From NCBI GenBank assembly GCA_900319385.1, contig ONOG01000014.1, positions 1 to 64,000 of the forward strand: a stretch of DNA of 64,000 nt, in the 5' to 3' direction. A program made the translations under genes and the position numbers. Shown one piece after another: positions 34,106 to 43,069 of the stretch. The notes beneath the pieces were generated by a model. The model did no database searches. It saw nothing but the letters and a program-made list of their open reading frames with translations, and was not told the DNA's origin. Position 1 is the first letter of the stretch, and each line of letters starts with the position of its first letter. This stretch comes from an uncultured Prevotellaceae bacterium (GTDB taxonomy: Bacteria; Bacteroidota; Bacteroidia; Bacteroidales; Bacteroidaceae).

Positions 34106-34624
34106 ATGAAATTAATTAGTCCGAAATTAGTAGGTTTTATCATTTGTGTATCATTGGTATCAATGTTTGGCTGCACAAATGGTTTAGAAAGTGAAGCGAA
34201 AAAACAGATGGAGGAAACCATGAAAGAACTCGCAAAAGACCCTTCATCAATTCAGATAAGCAATGTGGAAACAATGTTCTCAGATGATTCTATATGTATA
34301 CTTCATTTTAAATTCAGCGGTAAAAACGGTTTTGGCGGTGTATCTTCAGATGAAATGGAATATGTCTATCTAACATATCATGATTCTGAAAACGAATTTA
34401 TAACCAAAGAGACCGTATTTGAACTTGACAAACAGACTTCAATTCTTCAAAAAGCACGAGATTCGTATAGAAAGAAAAAATGGGATAATGACGAAAACAC
34501 AAAATTATCTGATGAAGATAGAAAGGCTTGGTATATACATTTTGAAGCAGAATTATATATGATAATAAACGGAAGAGAGGTTGGCAATACAACACCTTCA
34601 AAATATGATTTAGACACATGGTAA
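34106..34624 (+). CDS. Small lipoprotein of unknown function
   Basis: The 172-residue protein has a lipoprotein signal (VGFIICVSLVSMFGC, cysteine at about 23). A helical segment follows (EAKKQMEETMKELAKDPSS), then a domain with SNVETMFSDDSICILHFKFS and EMEYVYLTYHD. I recognise no named family. It starts 4 bp after the lipocalin-like gene and ends before a strong terminator, so the two form a two-gene operon. AT-rich codon use suggests recent acquisition. Confidence 0.6.
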   Translation: MKLISPKLVGFIICVSLVSMFGCTNGLESEAKKQMEETMKELAKDPSSIQISNVETMFSDDSICILHFKFSGKNGFGGVSSDEMEYVYLTYHDSENEFITKETVFELDKQTSILQKARDSYRKKKWDNDENTKLSDEDRKAWYIHFEAELYMIINGREVGNTTPSKYDLDTW

Positions 34625-34668
34625 ATTAACAACATTCATTTTTGATTATTTTTGAATATTGTAATAAT

Positions 34669-34707
34669 AGCGGAAAAGCCTTTACTGATAGGCGTTTCCG
34701 CTTTTTT
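34669..34707 (+). terminator. Terminator of the lipoprotein pair
   Basis: AGCGGAAA-a-GCCT pairs with AGGC-g-TTTCCGCT around an 8-nt loop, followed by TTTTT. It is a typical intrinsic terminator. Confidence 0.8.
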
Positions 34708-34816
34708 GTGTGTGTTGAGGCTTTTAAACAGATTCACTTATATTAAAATAGTGTGATTTTTGAGTGTTATTGTTGGTAAAACTATAATTATAAAATCACA
34801 TTTTTATGTCAATAGA

Positions 34817-35059
34817 CTATTTATAGTAATAATGAATATCACTGGTCAATGGCTCAAGACGTTTGTCAAAGTGCAAGCCTGTACGTCTGTAGGTTGTTCC
34901 GAGAGCAGAAATCTGAAGTGCTTCATTATCATTATCTGCCCTACAAATCAGTTTTCTCAACAAAGCCTCATTGCCAGGTTCAAGAATGTGGTCGGCGACA
35001 CGCCGTTCGAGGTCTTCAAGCAACTCTTGACGAGTGGAAGACATTGTTTCATAGGTCAT
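34817..35059 (-). pseudogene. N-terminal fragment of a type III-like DNA methyltransferase
   Basis: The 80 codons (from the ATG at 35059) read RQELLEDLERRVADHILEP, then ALGTTYRRTGLHFDKRLEP. From memory this resembles the first 80 residues of site-specific adenine methyltransferases (type III Mod). The frame stops after SDIHYYYK and no methylase motif (DPPY) follows within the next kilobase. So it is a truncated remnant. Directly upstream (35069-35237) is a copy of the structured element. If the family recall is wrong, it is an intact small protein of unknown role. Confidence 0.45.
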
Positions 35060-35068
35060 AGTCAATGT

Positions 35069-35237
35069 GATGTTTTAAAACATCAGCACTTATCCCTGCT
35101 AAGGCACAAGACAACCTCCAGACATAGAAAAAGCGTAGACGCTTATCCATATCTGGAGGCTGTGAGAAGTGCCCTGTTGAATGATAAGTGATGCCTACGC
35201 CCTAAGCGCAGACATTAACACTTATTCATATTCAACA
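35069..35237 (+). repeat. Structured element B, homologous to element A
   Basis: It starts with the palindrome GATGTTTT-AAAACATC (35069-35084). A hairpin follows with GGCAC (35103-35107)/GTGCC (35169-35173), CCTCCAGA (35115-35122)/TCTGGAGG (35152-35159) and AAGCG-TAGA-CGCTT (35131-35144). A second hairpin has GTTGAAT/ATTCAAC and ATAAGTG/CACTTAT arms. It shares GCGTAGAC and GGAGGCTGTG with element A (25680-25866), in the same order and spacing. The paired arms differ between copies but stay complementary. Confidence 0.6.
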
Positions 35238-35444
35238 TTTCTTAGAAGTTTCTCACATTTCCAGATATGCAGAATAAATTGCTAATGTATGTAATATAAT
35301 CGTTTCGTATGTTCTGCACGCCAGCCCTGCTCTCAGGATATCGAAGTCGTGCTCAAGTGCAAAAGTACGAAAAAACTGAGGAAGAAAAAAATATTTGGAC
35401 GAAAAAGAATGTAGAGTTGCATCATGCCCTTGTTATAGTTATAC

Positions 35445-35466
35445 AAAAAGAGACCGCAACGGTCTC
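35445..35466 (-). terminator. rpoD terminator
   Basis: On the minus strand GAGACCG-TTG-CGGTCTC is followed by TTTTTG. It lies 55 bp beyond the rpoD stop. Confidence 0.7.
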
Positions 35467-35520
35467 AGGCGAGATGGGTTGCAGTCTCAGTTACTGGTTG
35501 GTTTTGAGAAAAATGGAGGG

Positions 35521-36381
35521 CTATCCGAGATAACCTTTCAGCAGGCGGCTCCGGCTACTGTTGCGCAGGCGGCGAATGGCTTTCTCCTTGATCTGACGCA
35601 CGCGCTCACGGGTGAGGTTGAAGCGGTCGCCAATCTCCTCCAGCGTCTTTTCCTGTTCTCCGATGCCGAAGAACATGCGGATGATTTCCTTTTCGCGGGG
35701 AGTAAGCGTGTCGAGCGCACGGTCGATCTCTTTGGAGAGTGATTCGTTGACGAGCGAACGGTCGGCCATGGGGCTGTCGTCGTTGACCAGCACGTCGAGC
35801 AGCGAGTTGTCCTCACCTTCGACGAAGGGTGCATCGACGCTGATGTGTCGGCCTTGCACCTTGAGCGTGTCGGCAATCTTATCGACGGGCAGTCCGAGCT
35901 CGTCGGCAATTTCGTCGGCACTGGGGCGACGTTCGTTCTCCTGTTCGAACTTTGAGAGAGCCTTACTGATTTTGTTGAGCGAGCCGACCTGGTTGAGTGG
36001 CAGACGGACGATGCGCGACTGCTCGGCGAGGGCCTGAAGGATGCTCTGTCGAATCCACCATACGGCGTAGCTGATGAACTTAAATCCACGCGTTTCGTCA
36101 AATTTCTCGGCTGCCTTGATGAGGCCCAGGTTGCCCTCATTGATCAGGTCGGGAAGGCTGAGTCCCTGGTTCTGGTACTGTTTTGCCACAGAAACGACGA
36201 AGCGGAGATTGGCACGCGTCAGCTTCTCAAGAGCGCGGCGGTCTCCCTTGCGGATACGTCCGGCAAGTTCGACTTCCTCTTCGACTGTGATCAGATCTTC
36301 ACGTCCGATTTCCTGCAGGTACTTGTCGAGCGATGCAGATTCACGGTTCGTGATGCTCTTCGTAATCTTTAATTGTCTCAT
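35521..36381 (-). CDS. rpoD: Primary sigma factor RpoD (short Bacteroidetes type)
   Basis: The 286-residue protein is the short primary sigma-70 of Bacteroidetes. It lacks the acidic region 1.1 and the non-conserved region. Region 1.2 is at about 16-50, region 2 has [22 protein letters not shown] and [14 protein letters not shown] (about 65-115), and region 3 is at about 130-200. Region 4 has [17 protein letters not shown] and [22 protein letters not shown] (about 225-275). It recognises the TTTG/TAnnTTTG promoters seen through the window. It is monocistronic, with a promoter box at 36412-36419 and a terminator at 35445. Confidence 0.95.
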   Translation of the reverse strand: MRQLKITKSITNRESASLDKYLQEIGREDLITVEEEVELAGRIRKGDRRALEKLTRANLRFVVSVAKQYQNQGLSLPDLINEGNLGLIKAAEKFDETRGFKFISYAVWWIRQSILQALAEQSRIVRLPLNQVGSLNKISKALSKFEQENERRPSADEIADELGLPVDKIADTLKVQGRHISVDAPFVEGEDNSLLDVLVNDDSPMADRSLVNESLSKEIDRALDTLTPREKEIIRMFFGIGEQEKTLEEIGDRFNLTRERVRQIKEKAIRRLRNSSRSRLLKGYLG

Positions 36382-36411
36382 TCTCTCTACTGCTACATTC
36401 TAAGCAGTCTG

Positions 36412-36419
36412 CAAAGATA
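36412..36419 (-). promoter_or_regulatory. -7 box for rpoD
   Basis: The minus strand reads TATCTTTG, matching TAnnTTTG, 30 nt before the ATG. Confidence 0.65.
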
Positions 36420-36551
36420 CAACATTTTTTGCAGAATGCCAAAAGAATTAACGTAAAATTCGCGCGCTTATTGTAAAAAATAAAGAGAAAAACATGGCGG
36501 ACGAGACGTTCCGCATTCCGACACGGCTGCCAGGACGTCCACACTTCGGAC

Positions 36552-38771
36552 TCAGCTGATGCTTCCCCAGTTGATGTTGGTCTTTCGGAGTTCGCGCAGC
36601 CGTTGCCAGAGGATGGCGTTGACGGGGGCGGCCTCGGCAGGGTCGTTATCGACGACGTACTGGGCATCGTCGCGTGCCATTTGGAGAATGATGCCGTCCC
36701 TGGCAAGGTTGGCAATCTTTAGGTCGAAGCCGATGCCGCTCTGCTGCGTACCTTCGAGGTCGCCAGGCCCACGAAGCTTGAGGTCCTGTTCTGCAATTTC
36801 GAAACCGTCGGTCGAATCGACCATAATCTGGATGCGGCGGCGGGTGTCGTTGCTGATTCCTGGTTTGGTGACGAGGATGCAGAACGACTGGTCTGCCCCA
36901 CGTCCCACACGGCCACGCAGCTGGTGCAACTGGCTGAGGCCGAAGCGTTCGGCGTTCTCGATAACCATGACCGAGGCGTTGGGCACATTGACGCCGACTT
37001 CGATGACGGTGGTGGCGACGAGAATCTGCGTTTCGCCCGAGGCAAAGCGCTGCATCTCGACGTCCTTCTCGGCTGGTTTCATCTGTCCGTGAACCTTCGA
37101 GACGCTGCAGTCGGGGAATGCCTCGCAGATTTGCTTGTAGCCGTCCTCGAGATTTTTGAGGTCCATCTTTTCGCTCTCCTTGATGAGCGGATAGACAATG
37201 TAGATTTGCCGGCCCAATTCGAGCTGACGGCGCATTCCTGCATAGAGGGTACGGCGGTGGCTGTCGTACTGATGGATGGTCTGGATGGGCTTACGTCCTG
37301 GCGGCAATTCGTCGATGACGCTCACGTCGAGGTCGCCATAGAGCGTCATGGCCAGTGTACGGGGAATGGGCGTGGCGGTCATGACGAGCACGTGGGGCGG
37401 CGTCAGGTTTTTCTGCCACAGCTTCGCACGCTGCGCCACACCGAAGCGGTGCTGCTCGTCGATGACGACCAAACCGAGGTGGGCGAACTGCACATTGTCC
37501 TCGATGAGGGCATGCGTGCCGACGGTGATGTTCGTTTGGCCGGTGATCAGTCCGTCGAGCACCTCCTTGCGACGTTTCCCCTTCACGCTGCCGGTGAGCA
37601 GTTGGACCGTGACGGGCATGTCGCCCAGAAATTTTCGGAGCGTCTCGACATGCTGTTCAGCCAGGATTTCGGTGGGTGCCATGATGCAGGCCTGATAGCC
37701 GTTGTCGATGGCGATGAGGGCGCACATCAGCGCCACGAGCGTCTTGCCACTGCCCACATCGCCCTGCAGCAGTCGGTTCATCTGGCGTCCGCTGCCCATG
37801 TCGGCACGGATTTCGCGGACGACACGCTTCTGGGCATTGGTGAGTGGAAAGGGCAGGTGGTTGAAGTAGAAGTCGTTGAACACCTGTCCGACGCGCGGAA
37901 AAAGGATGCCACGGAACTTGCGGCTGCGGTCCTTGACATAGCGCACGATGTTGAGCTGGACGTAGAAGAGTTCCTCGAACTTCAGCCGTGCCTGTGCACG
38001 CCGGAGCAGATCGGCAGACTGCGGATAGTGGATGTTGCGCAGGGCTTCGTCGCGCGAGAGGAAATGGTGTTTGTCCACCAGCCACTGCGACAGGGTTTCG
38101 GGCAGTGTCTGGTCGAGCATTTCGAGCAGTTTGGCCGTCAGTTTGGCCACCTGTGCCGAAGCCAAGCCGCGTTTCTTCATACGGTCGGTGGTGTGGTAGT
38201 GGGGGCGGAATGGGAAAACAGCCGCCGCCCCACCCCCTCCTGTGGCAGAGACGGTGTGAATCGCAGCCCGTGTCTCGGGGGCCAGCTCGACCTGCGGCAG
38301 GGCTTCCTGAAACAGGGTTCCGCCGCCTTCGCCCGCAGCAAGGGGCTGAGAGACGGCAGTGGGTGCCTCCTCCATCTCGGGGTGCGACACGCTGTAACGG
38401 CCCTTGAACGGCTGGGGTTTGCCGAAGACGATGTAGGGTGTATGGAGCTTGTACTGCTCGACGATGTATTTCGCACCTTGGAACCACACGAGATCGACGA
38501 CGCCGGTACCGTCGCTGAAGTGTGCCTTGAGGTATCGCTTGCGGCCTTCGCCAAACTCTTCGAACGAGAGTATCTGTCCGATGAGCTGCACATAAGGCAT
38601 CGTTCCGTTGATGTCGGCGATGCGGTAGAAGTGGGTGCGGTCGATGTATTTATAGGGATAATACGCGAGCAGGTCCCCGACGGTCTTGATGTCGAGTTCC
38701 TTGCCGAGCAGGTCGGCCCGCACCGGTCCCACTCCTTGCAGATACTTAATGTCCTGATCGAGCCTGAGCAT
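36552..38771 (-). CDS. recG: ATP-dependent DNA helicase RecG
   Basis: The 739-residue protein is RecG, which remodels stalled forks. It has the wedge (OB) domain (about 55-130), helicase motifs with Walker A GDVGSGKTLVA, DEQH box (VVIDEQHRFG), TATPIPRT, and the RGRVGRG motif VI followed by the C-terminal TRG-like motif. I chose the ATG at 38771. Residues about 135-184 (starting PTAVSQPLAAGEGGG) form an insertion that is absent from the relatives I know and is coded by G-rich intergenic repeat DNA. It is likely a tolerated loop between the wedge and helicase domains. Confidence 0.92.
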   Translation of the reverse strand: MLRLDQDIKYLQGVGPVRADLLGKELDIKTVGDLLAYYPYKYIDRTHFYRIADINGTMPYVQLIGQILSFEEFGEGRKRYLKAHFSDGTGVVDLVWFQGAKYIVEQYKLHTPYIVFGKPQPFKGRYSVSHPEMEEAPTAVSQPLAAGEGGGTLFQEALPQVELAPETRAAIHTVSATGGGGAAAVFPFRPHYHTTDRMKKRGLASAQVAKLTAKLLEMLDQTLPETLSQWLVDKHHFLSRDEALRNIHYPQSADLLRRAQARLKFEELFYVQLNIVRYVKDRSRKFRGILFPRVGQVFNDFYFNHLPFPLTNAQKRVVREIRADMGSGRQMNRLLQGDVGSGKTLVALMCALIAIDNGYQACIMAPTEILAEQHVETLRKFLGDMPVTVQLLTGSVKGKRRKEVLDGLITGQTNITVGTHALIEDNVQFAHLGLVVIDEQHRFGVAQRAKLWQKNLTPPHVLVMTATPIPRTLAMTLYGDLDVSVIDELPPGRKPIQTIHQYDSHRRTLYAGMRRQLELGRQIYIVYPLIKESEKMDLKNLEDGYKQICEAFPDCSVSKVHGQMKPAEKDVEMQRFASGETQILVATTVIEVGVNVPNASVMVIENAERFGLSQLHQLRGRVGRGADQSFCILVTKPGISNDTRRRIQIMVDSTDGFEIAEQDLKLRGPGDLEGTQQSGIGFDLKIANLARDGIILQMARDDAQYVVDNDPAEAAPVNAILWQRLRELRKTNINWGSIS

Positions 38772-38834
38772 TCCGACTGCGAAGTTACGACAAAAAGTTA
38801 AGAGTTGAAAGTTTCGCGAGTATTTTTTCCCACA

Positions 38835-38883
38835 CAGAGCCGCAGAGAGCACAGGGTAGGTCCCTGTGCTCTCTGCGGCTCTG
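38835..38883. repeat. Perfect 22-bp inverted repeat
   Basis: CAGAGCCGCAGAGAGCACAG plus GG (38835-38856) and its exact complement (38862-38883) flank a 5-nt loop TAGGT. It belongs to the CACAGAG-type repeats (also near 240 and 42784). It lies between the GH2 stop and recG. No T-run follows on either strand. Confidence 0.7.
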
Positions 38884-38944
38884 CATGGAAAAAACTGGCA
38901 AAAGCCGAATAAGACTTGCAAGTGTTCAGATGAGAAAATTCACT

Positions 38945-41900
38945 TCATCGCACACCAATCCACAGCTTCCGGCCGTCGTGCACGTAGATACCAGGGGCGA
39001 GGGAGCCAGGCGAGACACGGCGGCCTGCGAGGTCATAGGTCTCCCCACGTCCCACTCCGACAGAGGGGGTGTCGCTATTCACTTTTGACTTTTCACTTTC
39101 AACTTCTTCGATGCCTGTGGCTTCGCTCTCGACAAGCCGCACGAGGGTGATGCCGGCGAGGTAGCACCAGTTGTTGCCGTTCTCGGCTGCGGCACGCATG
39201 CCGAGCGTCAGCGTTTCGCCCTCGTCGAGGTTGACCACCAGGCTGTAGAGGCCGTAGGTGTCGGTCGTGACAGGAGTGCTGACGTCGGTACCGCTGCTGG
39301 TCGTCGCAAAAAACTCGGTGCCAGGCTGCGGGTTGCGGTCGTTGTCGCTGCCCGACCAGAGGTTGGCGGCGCAGAAGGCTGCGATGCCGTAGCGACCGGC
39401 TGGCAGCGAACTGATGTCCTGACGGAAGAGGTCGGTCGCCGTCGGTGCCGTGGCCGACCAGTAGGCCAGCCCAGTGCCGTTGTAGATGGCGGAGCCGAGT
39501 TTTGCCTCGGTGTAGCCGCCGGAGGCATTGCCAGGCTGTTTCGTCCAGTTGGCACCGCCGAATGCAGGCACCGACAGGGTGCGGTCCTCGTAGTTGTTCT
39601 CCAGGTCAAACGTGCCGTCGTACTGCATCACGACATTGTCGAGCGCAAACCAGTCGGCGTTGGTTTCGGCTGCAAACTGAATGAGGAAGGTGACAGCCTG
39701 CGGTTCAGACAGGGTGAACTGCATCGTGGCGTGCTGAGCAGTGCCGCCGTCGATGCGGGTCAGTTCCAGGGTCTGGCCGCCGATAGCAGCCGTGACGCCC
39801 GCCATGGTGCCGGACGTTTGGTAGTGGCTGCCACCTGAATTAAAAGTTCCGTTATAGTCGAACGTCAGTGTGTATTGACCTTCGGGCAGCACCTTCGTGC
39901 TTTGCGAGATGCTTTGTCCGCCGAGCGTCGCCGCCGAAGTCCAACCCACGAAGCACTCGAGGAAGTTGGAGAGTGTGGGGTCGTTCCACGAGTTGCCGCG
40001 ATACCGAATCAGGTCGTTGCTGCTCACGGTCCATCCCGTCAGGCTTCCCTCTTCGAAATCCGCATTTTTGAAGAACAGGTTGCTCAAGTCCTTGGGCTTC
40101 TCGCTCAGCTCGACCTGCAGATCGACGGTGCCTGCCGTGCCGTTCGAGCGCACGATGGCGAGGGCACGTCCGCGGAAGGCGGTGGGGGTCAGGGTGCGGA
40201 AGCTCTCCATGTCGTTCGGACTGCCTGTGCAGCAACCGATGAGTTCACCGGCACCGATGTTGGTCACGTTCAACTGAGTCTCCGAGTCGCTCGTCACGAC
40301 ATTGCCTTCGTCGTCGATCAGTTCGAGCGTCACATAGACAAGGTCGTTGAGCTCGGCAGAGATCTGGTTCACATCGTCGTCGAACACGAGGCGCACGCCG
40401 GTAGCCTTGCCGGTGGTGCGGAGCACGAACTCCTCGCCTGCCACCTCGTTGCCCTCGGCATCGAGGTTGACCAGACGGAGCGTGCCAGGCTGGTAGGCGA
40501 CGGTGAATCCGTACCAGAAAGTGTTGCCTGGCGTGCCTTCGCCCACAACGGCATCGTTGAGATAGAGGCGCACACGCGGGGCACGGCTGTAGGCATTGAT
40601 GGTCACGTTCTGCCCTTCGCGGCCAGGATAGGTCCAGCACTGCTCTTCCAGTTGCCAGCCCCACCAGTTCCATTGCGAGGTGGTGGTCACGACAGCCATG
40701 GTCACCGGAGCCTCACGCCAGACGATATCTTTGTAGTACGACTGCGGCTTCTTCTGTCCGATGAGGTCGAGATCGCCGCAATGTCCGTTGAACCAAGGCC
40801 ATCCGGCGAAGAATGGCGGTGCGGCGTCGGGCAGTGCGGCACCGATGCCTGCCTCGCCGAGATAGTCCATCGCCGTCCAGACGAAATCGCCGATGACGTA
40901 GGGATGTTTCTCGACCAGTGCCCAGTTCTCGCTCGCCTGCTTCGGATAGCTCTCCAGGCCGCACATCACGCGGTCGGGATATTTGCCGTGGTCATATTCA
41001 TACTTATCATACATATAGTTGTAGCCACCTACGTCGAGGCTCTTGAAGGCGTTGTCCGACTGGGCATCCCAACTGCCGCTGGCAAAGTTCCACGCATCGC
41101 CCGCATCCCATCCACAGATGGCGGCAGTGATGGGGCGGGTCTTGTCGAGCGCCAGCACGTCGGCACGCAGGCGGGCAGCAGCCGCCTGACCGGCAGGTTC
41201 GATGCGGCCGGGAATCTCGTTACCGATGCTCCACATGATGATGGAGGGGTGGTTGCGGTCGCGACGAACCATCAACGCGATGTCGTCGTCGCTATGTGTG
41301 GCGAAGTAGTTGTGGTAGTCCTCGCGGTTCTTCTCCAGCAGCCACTGGTCGAAGCATTCGTCGATGACCATCAGGCCGAGCGAGTCGCACAGGTCGAGGA
41401 AGTGCTCCGACGGCAGGTTGTGACTGCAGCGCACGGCGTTGTAGCCGAGGTTTTTGATGAGGCGGAGCTTGCGCAGCTCGGCATCATCGAACGCTGCCGC
41501 GCCGAGCATACCGTTGTCGTGGTGTACGCAGCCGCCCTTCAGCAGCGTGTTCACGCCGTTGAGCAGGAATCCTTCGCTCGCCGAGAACGAGAGGGTACGG
41601 AAGCCGAAACGCTTGGTGAACGAGTCATATACACGGTCCGACGCGTCGGTCACCGAGACCGCAACCTGGTAGAGGTTCGGGGCGTCGGGGCTCCACGTCT
41701 TCGCATCCTCAAGTGTGAGCGTGAGATCGACGTCCTTCGCTTCGCCCTGCGGCACCTTGTCGAAGGGTACCGATGTCGAGGCCAGCGAATTTCCGTCCAG
41801 GTCCTGAATGTCCACATTCAGTTTGCCTTCGACTGCCGTGTTCCAGTCGTTGTGCACAGTGGTGCTGACCTTCACATAGCGGTTGTCCTCCGTCTGGACG

Positions 41901-42493
41901 AAGGTGTCCCATTCGTCGATATGCACACGACCCGTGCGCAGCACCCATACATGGCGATAGATGCCGCTGCCGCCGTACCAGCGCGTGTTGTTGCCCAGGT
42001 TCTGCACGCAGACCACTACGTTGTTCTCGCCCTCGTGCAGCTTGCTGGTCACGTCGAACTTGAAGGATGTGTAGCCATAAACGTTCTCGTAGCACATCGA
42101 GCCGTTGACATAAACCCAGGCGTGATAGTAGGCACCCTCGAAGTAGAGTTCGACACGCCCCTGAAGGTCCTGCGCCGTGACGTTCAGCGTCTTTTGGTAC
42201 CAGCCTTCGCCACCGACGGTGAAACCCGTCTGATAGCCGCCGACACTGTTGGTCGAGAACGGACCGATGACGCGTCCGCCGGCCTTCTGCGCAGCCTCGG
42301 TCTCGACGCTCCAGTCGTGAGGCAAGTCAAGGCTGCGCCACGAAGCGACCGCCGAAGCATCGTCAACCGCTGCACGTCCGTCGCCGTACAGAAATTTCCA
42401 CTCGGCGTCGATGCACTGCTTCCGCTGTGCCGACACAGTCAGGACGACACCGAAGAGCAGTCCGACCATCCACAAAAATGCTTTTCTGTTCAT
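38945..42493 (-). CDS. Secreted GH2 beta-galactosidase-like enzyme
   Basis: The 1182-residue protein has a signal peptide (residues 1-22, ending VSAQ), a GH2 sugar-binding domain (about 25-190, with WYGGSGIYRHVWVL), an immunoglobulin-like domain (about 190-300), and the (beta/alpha)8 catalytic domain (about 300-600). The GH2 signature RCSHNLPSEHFLDLCDSLGL and the acid/base motif SIGNE are present (glutamate in MWSIGNEIPG). Later domains include a CBM-like beta-sandwich (about 830-970) and a second one. The end is a Bacteroidetes-type tail (YDLAGRRVS, then GIYVHDGRKLW). Residues about 1138-1160 are coded by intergenic repeats (SEKSKVNS, TPSVGVGRG). The substrate is a beta-linked sugar, likely galactoside. 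Confidence 0.85.
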   Translation of the reverse strand: MNRKAFLWMVGLLFGVVLTVSAQRKQCIDAEWKFLYGDGRAAVDDASAVASWRSLDLPHDWSVETEAAQKAGGRVIGPFSTNSVGGYQTGFTVGGEGWYQKTLNVTAQDLQGRVELYFEGAYYHAWVYVNGSMCYENVYGYTSFKFDVTSKLHEGENNVVVCVQNLGNNTRWYGGSGIYRHVWVLRTGRVHIDEWDTFVQTEDNRYVKVSTTVHNDWNTAVEGKLNVDIQDLDGNSLASTSVPFDKVPQGEAKDVDLTLTLEDAKTWSPDAPNLYQVAVSVTDASDRVYDSFTKRFGFRTLSFSASEGFLLNGVNTLLKGGCVHHDNGMLGAAAFDDAELRKLRLIKNLGYNAVRCSHNLPSEHFLDLCDSLGLMVIDECFDQWLLEKNREDYHNYFATHSDDDIALMVRRDRNHPSIIMWSIGNEIPGRIEPAGQAAAARLRADVLALDKTRPITAAICGWDAGDAWNFASGSWDAQSDNAFKSLDVGGYNYMYDKYEYDHGKYPDRVMCGLESYPKQASENWALVEKHPYVIGDFVWTAMDYLGEAGIGAALPDAAPPFFAGWPWFNGHCGDLDLIGQKKPQSYYKDIVWREAPVTMAVVTTTSQWNWWGWQLEEQCWTYPGREGQNVTINAYSRAPRVRLYLNDAVVGEGTPGNTFWYGFTVAYQPGTLRLVNLDAEGNEVAGEEFVLRTTGKATGVRLVFDDDVNQISAELNDLVYVTLELIDDEGNVVTSDSETQLNVTNIGAGELIGCCTGSPNDMESFRTLTPTAFRGRALAIVRSNGTAGTVDLQVELSEKPKDLSNLFFKNADFEEGSLTGWTVSSNDLIRYRGNSWNDPTLSNFLECFVGWTSAATLGGQSISQSTKVLPEGQYTLTFDYNGTFNSGGSHYQTSGTMAGVTAAIGGQTLELTRIDGGTAQHATMQFTLSEPQAVTFLIQFAAETNADWFALDNVVMQYDGTFDLENNYEDRTLSVPAFGGANWTKQPGNASGGYTEAKLGSAIYNGTGLAYWSATAPTATDLFRQDISSLPAGRYGIAAFCAANLWSGSDNDRNPQPGTEFFATTSSGTDVSTPVTTDTYGLYSLVVNLDEGETLTLGMRAAAENGNNWCYLAGITLVRLVESEATGIEEVESEKSKVNSDTPSVGVGRGETYDLAGRRVSPGSLAPGIYVHDGRKLWIGVR

Positions 42494-42529
42494 TTAGATT
42501 GATTGTTAGATGAAATTTATTTTTCGCTG

Positions 42530-42537
42530 CAAATTTA
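42530..42537 (-). promoter_or_regulatory. -7 box for the GH2 gene
   Basis: The minus strand reads TAAATTTG, matching TAnnTTTG, 37 nt before the ATG at 42493. Confidence 0.55.
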
Positions 42538-42836
42538 CGAATATTCCGTCAATCCACCTTCCACTTTCCGTTCATAGTTTTGCAAAATTCGGTCAACCCC
42601 CCGCTATTTCACAGATGTTCGCCTATAGACGACCCATCATCTCTGCTACGTCAGACATCACGGGGTGGCATGGGTGCGGACAAGCAAGAACTACTCAAGT
42701 TCCGGAAGTTGTGATTCCGCGTATATCAAAGCATGATACCATGAATTGGTTCTAATTCAAGCTCCGCAAGTTGTATTTTTATCCACGCAGAGACGCAGAG
42801 TCGCACCTCGCGGTGGAGGGCTAAGGGTAAACATTG

Positions 42837-43069
42837 TCCCATAGGGACAAGTAGTGGTAGCCAGCCATGAAGCAACATCGTAGGATGTTGCGCAATGGCT
42901 GGTTTCCGTATGGCATGAAGAAGGCGTGCCGTAGCTACGCCGCATCAACCACATTGAGGTCGTGACTGCGTACCTACGGCACGCAAATTCCTCTCTATCC
43001 GCTCACCAACCATTGCGCAATGCCGTGGCATTGCTCCATGGCTGGCTACCAATACTTGTCCCTATGGGA
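42837..43069. repeat. Inverted pair of REP-like units (REPIN-like)
   Basis: TCCCATAGGGACAAGTA (start 42837) to CAATGGCTGG (end 42902) is repeated in reverse complement at 43006-43069. The units are about 65 nt and mostly identical. The inner stem is GCAACATC/GATGTTGC in the first and GCAATGCC/GGCATTGC in the second, so three base pairs changed together. Between the units GCGTGCCGTAG (42924-42934) and CTACGGCACGC (42974-42984) form a further perfect inverted repeat. A partial copy (AATGGCTGGCTACCACT) lies inside the coding start of the GH43 gene at about 29561. Confidence 0.65.

Noticed and set aside
35174..35236. attC-like integron site
   Set aside because: GTTGAAT and ATTCAAC fit the core consensus letters, but the order is reversed (GTTRRRY first), and no integrase or cassette array is present.
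35090..35237. CRISPR-like array of palindromic units
   Set aside because: The GCGTAGAC palindromes recur at about 63 bp, but there are only two per site, the intervening sequence is itself conserved between sites, and no cas gene is seen.
36924..38801. 625-codon plus-strand frame over recG
   Set aside because: Antisense shadow: GC-rich codon bias keeps the opposite strand open. recG motifs on the minus strand are complete.
39875..42502. 875-codon plus-strand frame over the GH2 gene
   Set aside because: Antisense shadow of the GH2 coding sequence, with no signal peptide or domain.
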